A stretch of DNA of 64,000 nt, from the NCBI GenBank assembly GCA_030686115.1, contig CP131612.1, forward strand, positions 3,162,001 through 3,226,000. Direction: 5' to 3'. The notes under the pieces are model-generated. The model was not told where the DNA came from and made no database searches. It saw nothing but the letters and a program-made list of their open reading frames with translations. This DNA is from Psychrobacter cibarius (GTDB lineage: Bacteria; Pseudomonadota; Gammaproteobacteria; Pseudomonadales; Moraxellaceae). The position numbers and the translations under genes are program-made. This document shows positions 59,721-64,000 of the stretch, piece after piece. Positions within the stretch are counted from its first letter, which is position 1. Each line of letters starts with the position of its first letter.

Positions 59721-61220
59721 ATGACATCTTTTATTGATAACTTACGTGACGAGTGGTTTTCCAATGTTCGCGGCGACGTTTTATCCGGTTTGGTCGTTGC
59801 CTTAGCGCTGATTCCTGAAGCTATTGCCTTTTCTATTATCGCGGGTGTTGATCCAAAAGTCGGCTTGTATGCCTCATTTTGTATCGCGGTCGTGATCAGT
59901 TTCGTCGGTGGTCGTCCAGGCATGATTTCGGCAGCAACTGGGGCAATGGCACTGGTGATGGTTGACTTAGTCGCCGAGCATGGTTTGCAGTATTTGCTAG
60001 CTGCCACCTTATTGTGCGGTGGGATTCAGATTATAATGGGTATACTAAAGCTCGGTAATTTAATGCGCTTTGTGTCGCGATCGGTAGTCATTGGCTTCGT
60101 CAATGCGCTCGCGATATTGATCTTTGCCGCCCAGCTGCCTGAGCTTAACCCAATGACTGAGCGCGTTGGCATGACGGTTTATATCATGACGGCGGCGGGC
60201 TTAGCGATTATCTACTTGTTTCCGCTGATTCCTAAAATCGGTCGCGTGATTCCGTCACCGCTGATCTGTATCGTTGGTTTGACTGCTGTTGCCATGTACA
60301 TGAATCTCGATATTCGTAATGTCGGCAGTATGGGCGATTTGCCTGATTCATTACCGATGTTCTTATTACCTGACATTCCATTGAACCTAAATACTTTACT
60401 GATCATCGCGCCTTACTCTATCGCACTTGCCATCGTTGGTTTATTAGAATCGATGATGACAGCGACTATCGTCGATGATTTGACAGATACGCCAAGCGAT
60501 AAAAACCGCGAGTGTCGTGGTCAAGGGATTGCCAACGTCGTATCAGGTTTCTTCGGTGGTATGGCAGGCTGTGCCATGATTGGTCAATCTATGATCAACG
60601 TCAAATCTGGCGGACGTACACGTCTGTCCACTTTGATGGCAGGTATCGTACTGCTCATTATGGTAGTGTTCTTAAGTGAATGGGTCAGTCAAATTCCCAT
60701 GGCGGCACTGGTCGCTGTGATGATTATGGTCTCTATTGGTACTTTCAACTGGCAGTCTATTCGCGAATTTAAAACGCATCCGATGTCATTTAATATTGTC
60801 ATGCTAGCGACTGTTTTAACCACAGTATTTACGCACAACCTAGCTTATGGTGTGGGCGTGGGCGTGCTGCTATCGGCGCTGGCGTTTGCCAATAAAATTG
60901 GTCAATTCTTAACGGTATTTAGTGAGTATGATGAGAGTACTAATACCCGTTATTATTATGTGCAAGGACAAGTATTCTTTGCTTCTACGACTCAGTTCTT
61001 AAACAGCTTCGATACCAAAGAAGCTTTAGATAGTATTCAAATTGATGTCAGCCAAGCGCATTTTTGGGATGTCAGTGCCGTAGACACCTTGGACAAACTG
61101 GTCATGCGCTTGCAACGTGAGGGCATTGATGTCAAAGTGGTGGGACTCAATAATGCGAGCCGAACCCTGATTGATCGCTTCTCTATCCACGATCGCCGAG
61201 ATATTGGCTTATTGGATTAA
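59721..61220 (+). CDS. SulP family inorganic anion transporter with STAS domain
   Basis: About 499 residues with roughly 12-14 membrane spans. [26 protein letters not shown] and the [17 protein letters not shown] segment are SulP signatures, and the C-terminus (about 400-499) is a STAS domain with [12 protein letters not shown]. The general pattern resembles BicA-like bicarbonate or sulfate transporters. Anion specificity cannot be read from the sequence. The ATG at 59721 is preferred over a TTG at 59694. It precedes a tandem Usp gene, a pairing common for SulP carriers. Confidence 0.9.
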   Translation: MTSFIDNLRDEWFSNVRGDVLSGLVVALALIPEAIAFSIIAGVDPKVGLYASFCIAVVISFVGGRPGMISAATGAMALVMVDLVAEHGLQYLLAATLLCGGIQIIMGILKLGNLMRFVSRSVVIGFVNALAILIFAAQLPELNPMTERVGMTVYIMTAAGLAIIYLFPLIPKIGRVIPSPLICIVGLTAVAMYMNLDIRNVGSMGDLPDSLPMFLLPDIPLNLNTLLIIAPYSIALAIVGLLESMMTATIVDDLTDTPSDKNRECRGQGIANVVSGFFGGMAGCAMIGQSMINVKSGGRTRLSTLMAGIVLLIMVVFLSEWVSQIPMAALVAVMIMVSIGTFNWQSIREFKTHPMSFNIVMLATVLTTVFTHNLAYGVGVGVLLSALAFANKIGQFLTVFSEYDESTNTRYYYVQGQVFFASTTQFLNSFDTKEALDSIQIDVSQAHFWDVSAVDTLDKLVMRLQREGIDVKVVGLNNASRTLIDRFSIHDRRDIGLLD

Positions 61221-61284
61221 ACAAAGCCACGTCTATTTATTGAGCTAATATTGATTAACTGCTCATAAATAGACAGTTGAATAA

Positions 61285-61357
61285 ACAGCTGCATTGGTAC
61301 AAAGGATTGGGCATAAGCATTATCGCCCCACCCTTGAGCCAAGCAGCTGTCTTTTTA
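61285..61357 (+). promoter_or_regulatory. Long structured hairpin ending in a U-run
   Basis: ACAGCTGC (61285-61292) pairs with GCAGCTGT (61343-61350). Inside, TTGGTACAAAGG pairs with CCCTTGAGCCAA over 12 positions with two mismatches, and GGGC pairs with GCCC (61309-61328) around a 12-base loop. CTTTTT follows directly. It lies 64 bases after the SulP stop and ends 39 bases before usp. It may be the SulP terminator or a control element of usp. Confidence 0.65.
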
Positions 61358-61394
61358 TTCTGTCTTTTTAATATTGGAATAATGTGGTGGTCTT

Positions 61395-62249
61395 ATGAGT
61401 AATTTAAAACCAGATAGTGTGATTGCCTGCTTGGACTGCCCAGACCACGTGCAAGCAGTGTTAGAAGCCAGCATGTGGGCCGCGACTCGTCTACAAGCAC
61501 CTGTGGGACTGTTGCATTCTGTACCGAGCTTGCAACAAAAAGCGGCTGTGAATTATTCAGGCTGCCTAAATATCGATGATGAAAACATGCTGCTTGAGCA
61601 ATTCACCACCAAGGAGCACTTGAGTAATTGTGAGCTAAAAGCCCAAGGCAAGCTTTTGCTTCATCAAGCCACCACCTATTGCGAGCAGCAGCGACAAAAA
61701 CTAAAAACCTATACCCTGCATCGCCATGAACACCTCAATGAAAGTATCGATTACGTCGATGACAAAGCACAATTGATTGTTATAGGTCACAATGTCACCT
61801 GCAAATCGACATTGAGCCAGTTAATTAGAGTCAGCCACTGCCCCATTTTGGTGACTCATGCACCATTTTTGCCCCCTACGACCGCGTTATTTGCTTTTGA
61901 CAACAGTCCTACTTCACATAAATTGCTCAATTGGCTATGCAAAACCTCACTGGTGCGCGCATTAACCGTTCATATCGTGATGGTCGGTAAAGAAAACTCT
62001 GAAAATTGCGATGCGCTACGCGAAGCTTATGCGCGGCTCAAACAAGCAGGCATCAAGTCTAAAAAAGCCTTGCTGGACTGCCGCGATGTCACTTCGGCTT
62101 TGAATTATTATCAAAATGAAAATGATATCGGTATGCTGATGACCGGTGCCTTTGGCCAATCTCGTCTGCGTGAACTTCTAAAAGGTAGCGACACAAAAAA
62201 ACTGCTCGGTAGCACCAAAACCCCCTACCTACTCTTCCCAAAGGTATAG
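61395..62249 (+). CDS. Tandem universal stress protein
   Basis: A 284-residue protein with two UspA-like halves. The first half (about 1-150) begins SVIACLDCPDHVQAVLEASMWAATRL and contains AQLIVIGHN. The second half ends with GAFGQSRLRELLKGS, the ATP-binding pattern G-2x-G-9x-G-S, which is intact; the matching site of the first half is degraded. It follows the SulP gene. A role in sensing nucleotide or stress for the neighbouring transporter is inference from context. Confidence 0.85.
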   Translation: MSNLKPDSVIACLDCPDHVQAVLEASMWAATRLQAPVGLLHSVPSLQQKAAVNYSGCLNIDDENMLLEQFTTKEHLSNCELKAQGKLLLHQATTYCEQQRQKLKTYTLHRHEHLNESIDYVDDKAQLIVIGHNVTCKSTLSQLIRVSHCPILVTHAPFLPPTTALFAFDNSPTSHKLLNWLCKTSLVRALTVHIVMVGKENSENCDALREAYARLKQAGIKSKKALLDCRDVTSALNYYQNENDIGMLMTGAFGQSRLRELLKGSDTKKLLGSTKTPYLLFPKV

Positions 62250-62302
62250 GCTCTAGCCGATCTACACAGCCACCCCTCTCTCTTTGAGCGCAGAGCCTAT
62301 AC
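62244..62302 (+). repeat. 11-bp inverted repeat overlapping the usp stop codon
   Basis: GTATAGGCTCT (62244-62254, containing the stop) and AGAGCCTATAC (62292-62302) are perfectly inverted across 37 bases. No T-run follows, so this is a 3' hairpin rather than a classic terminator. Confidence 0.65.
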
Positions 62303-62605
62303 ATAAATGTTAAGCTCTGCCGCTTACCGTATCACACAGTTTTCCCTACTTTCTCCTCAAGTGATTCGTTTCATATACCAAACTAGGTTAGCAAATCATC
62401 ACAGGAAATAGATGGATGGTCTCCCCAAGCACCTAAAAAGTTGGTTATAATAAAGTTTTCGTCAGTTCAACGCTAAAGGTTAATTCGCATTCTCTATGCT
62501 CATAACGGTGGTTTATACCATTGCAGCATAGCCAGTATTTTTTGCCATAACTATGGCTATTTTTGAACAAAAAAATCCAATCTTACCTATCCCCCTTGAG
62601 TAAAT
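62303..62605. other. Spacer between usp and the glnK promoter
   Basis: No ORF. ATAGCCA-(19)-TGGCTAT with TTTTTG (62528-62565) is a terminator-like hairpin on the plus strand, probably ending usp read-through. I found no convincing NtrC site. Confidence 0.5.
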
Positions 62606-62620
62606 TGGCACAGTTCTTGA
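62606..62620 (+). promoter_or_regulatory. Sigma-54-like promoter of glnK-amtB
   Basis: TGGCAC-agttc-TTGAA: the -24 element is perfect and spacing to the -12 element (5 bases) is exact. The -12 has GA in place of the usual GC, one mismatch at an important position. The start codon of glnK is about 85 bases downstream. NtrC control would be expected by analogy with other glnK-amtB operons. Confidence 0.5.
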
Positions 62621-63043
<423 letters not shown>

Positions 63044-63118
63044 CGCGCAAGGCCATATAGACACAGATTTATAGATCATACCGATAGCTGTATTGCATCA
63101 ATTCAAGGGGGAATTAAC

Positions 63119-64000
63119 ATGCAAAATCAAATCTTCGAGCTCCAGTACGCACTTGACACGTTTTACTTTTTAATGTGCGGGGCGCTCGTCATGTGGATGG
63201 CAGCAGGCTTCACCATGTTAGAAGCTGGACTCGTCCGCTCAAAAAACACCGTTGAGATTTTAACCAAAAATATCGCACTTTTTGCCACCGCTTGTACCAT
63301 GTACATGATATGCGGCTATGCCATTATGTATGGTGGCAACCTATTCTTGAGCGGTATCGCGGGTAATGAAACGCTGGTAGCAGATGCCCTAGCAGCCTCC
63401 GCTGAAAATGGCTTTGACGGTGATTCTGTTTACTCCGCTGCGTCTGATTTTTTCTTCCAAGTGGTGTTTGTTGCAACCTGTATGTCGATCGTTTCAGGAG
63501 CGGTGGCTGAGCGCATGAAGCTGTGGTCGTTCTTATTATTTGCTGTGGTGATGACTGGTATCATTTATCCATTAGAGGGTAGCTGGACGTGGGGTGGCAA
63601 TGATGTATTTGGTATGTTCAATTTAGGCGACATGGGTTTTTCTGATTTTGCAGGTTCTGGTATCGTCCATATGGCGGGTGCTGCGGCTGCATTAGCAGGG
63701 GTATTATTATTAGGTGCACGTAAAGGCAAGTATGGCCCTAATGGTGAAATACGCGCCATTCCAGGGGCTAACTTACCACTGGCAGCGCTTGGAACACTTA
63801 TTCTCTGGATGGGTTGGTTCGGTTTCAATGGCGGCTCGGTGCTAAAACTGGGTGATATTGCCAGTGCTAACTCGGTTGCTATGGTCTTTTTAAATACCAA
63901 TGCAGCAGCGGCAGGCGGTGCAATTGGTGCTTTAATAATAGCACGCATCATCTTTGGCAAAGCTGACTTAACCATGCTCTTAAATGGTGCACTCGCAGGA
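63119..64000 (+). CDS. amtB: Ammonium transporter (cut by window end)
   Basis: Channel-type transporter for ammonium, first 294 codons. MQNQIFELQYALDTFYFLMC starts the mature-like region with no clear signal peptide. WMAAGFTMLEAGLVRSKNT is the first-helix signature, GSGIVHMAGAAAALAGVLL carries the first pore His, and LGTLILWMGWFGFNGGS is a later span. AAGGGGG precedes the ATG. Paired with glnK as in most bacteria. The 3' part, including the second pore His, lies outside the window. Confidence 0.96.
   Translation, partial: MQNQIFELQYALDTFYFLMCGALVMWMAAGFTMLEAGLVRSKNTVEILTKNIALFATACTMYMICGYAIMYGGNLFLSGIAGNETLVADALAASAENGFDGDSVYSAASDFFFQVVFVATCMSIVSGAVAERMKLWSFLLFAVVMTGIIYPLEGSWTWGGNDVFGMFNLGDMGFSDFAGSGIVHMAGAAAALAGVLLLGARKGKYGPNGEIRAIPGANLPLAALGTLILWMGWFGFNGGSVLKLGDIASANSVAMVFLNTNAAAAGGAIGALIIARIIFGKADLTMLLNGALAG

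Noticed and set aside
62420..62600. NtrC binding sites upstream of glnK
   Set aside because: GCACC-like and GGTGG-like pieces occur, but spacing and symmetry do not match the NtrC consensus.

Overview
The window looks like chromosomal core sequence of a Moraxellaceae gammaproteobacterium, most likely Psychrobacter. The genus call is inference. It rests on moderate GC with AT-rich spacers, a BfmR-type response regulator like the one I know from Acinetobacter, the trxA-rho, hisIE-tatABC, dksA-gluQ and rpsP-rimM-trmD-rplS neighbourhoods, and hydrophilic linker insertions in several core proteins. I see no rRNA, tRNA, CRISPR array, prophage or intact insertion sequence. The only mobile-DNA signal is a MITE-like repeat beside a small thioesterase gene.

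Layout. 0-6.5 kb: a partial flavin monooxygenase, an RluA-type pseudouridine synthase, thioredoxin, Rho with a long leader, two small lipoproteins and a YpfJ-type metallopeptidase. 6.5-12 kb (minus): rpmI-rplT, pheS-pheT, ihfA. 12-18.6 kb (plus): thioesterase, hisIE, tatABC, an SF1 helicase, dusC. 18.6-31.3 kb: MAPEG and OsmC proteins, rppH, a zinc alcohol dehydrogenase, an NRDE protein, a DUF4139 protein, lgt-thyA-folA with a TonB-C lipoprotein, uvrC and a DUF3360-like membrane protein. 31.8-35 kb: a DUF4442 protein and rplS-trmD-rimM-rpsP. 35.5-40.2 kb: an EnvZ-like kinase with no adjacent regulator, a 59-codon membrane-peptide gene, and bfmS/bfmR. 40.8-49 kb (minus): the F1Fo ATP synthase cluster, with atpI set apart. 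49.3-52.8 kb: znuA divergent from zur-znuC-znuB across a perfect Zur-box palindrome. 53-64 kb: cpdA, dksA, gluQ, ftsW, murD, a SulP transporter with a tandem Usp protein, and glnK-amtB (cut by the window end).

How the genes work together. Most are housekeeping: translation (L35, L20, L19, S16, PheRS, TrmD, RimM, DusC, GluQ), energy (ATP synthase), envelope (Lgt, FtsW, MurD, Tat), folate and dTMP (ThyA, FolA). The regulatory units are a self-contained zinc-uptake regulon, the BfmRS envelope-stress pair and the GlnK-AmtB ammonium module behind a sigma-54-like element.

Where to look twice. I found no new multi-gene system. The least explained signals are RNA- or DNA-level: a leader with alternative hairpins before an acidic lipoprotein (about 5811-5958); a plus-strand small-RNA-like unit between atpI and atpB (about 48173-48320); a long imperfect hairpin ending in a U-run between the SulP and Usp genes (61285-61356); the 59-codon gene at 37060-37239; inverted terminal repeats around the thioesterase gene (11854-12752); and a GntR/FadR-like palindrome before cpdA. 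All were read by eye, with no folding or database search.
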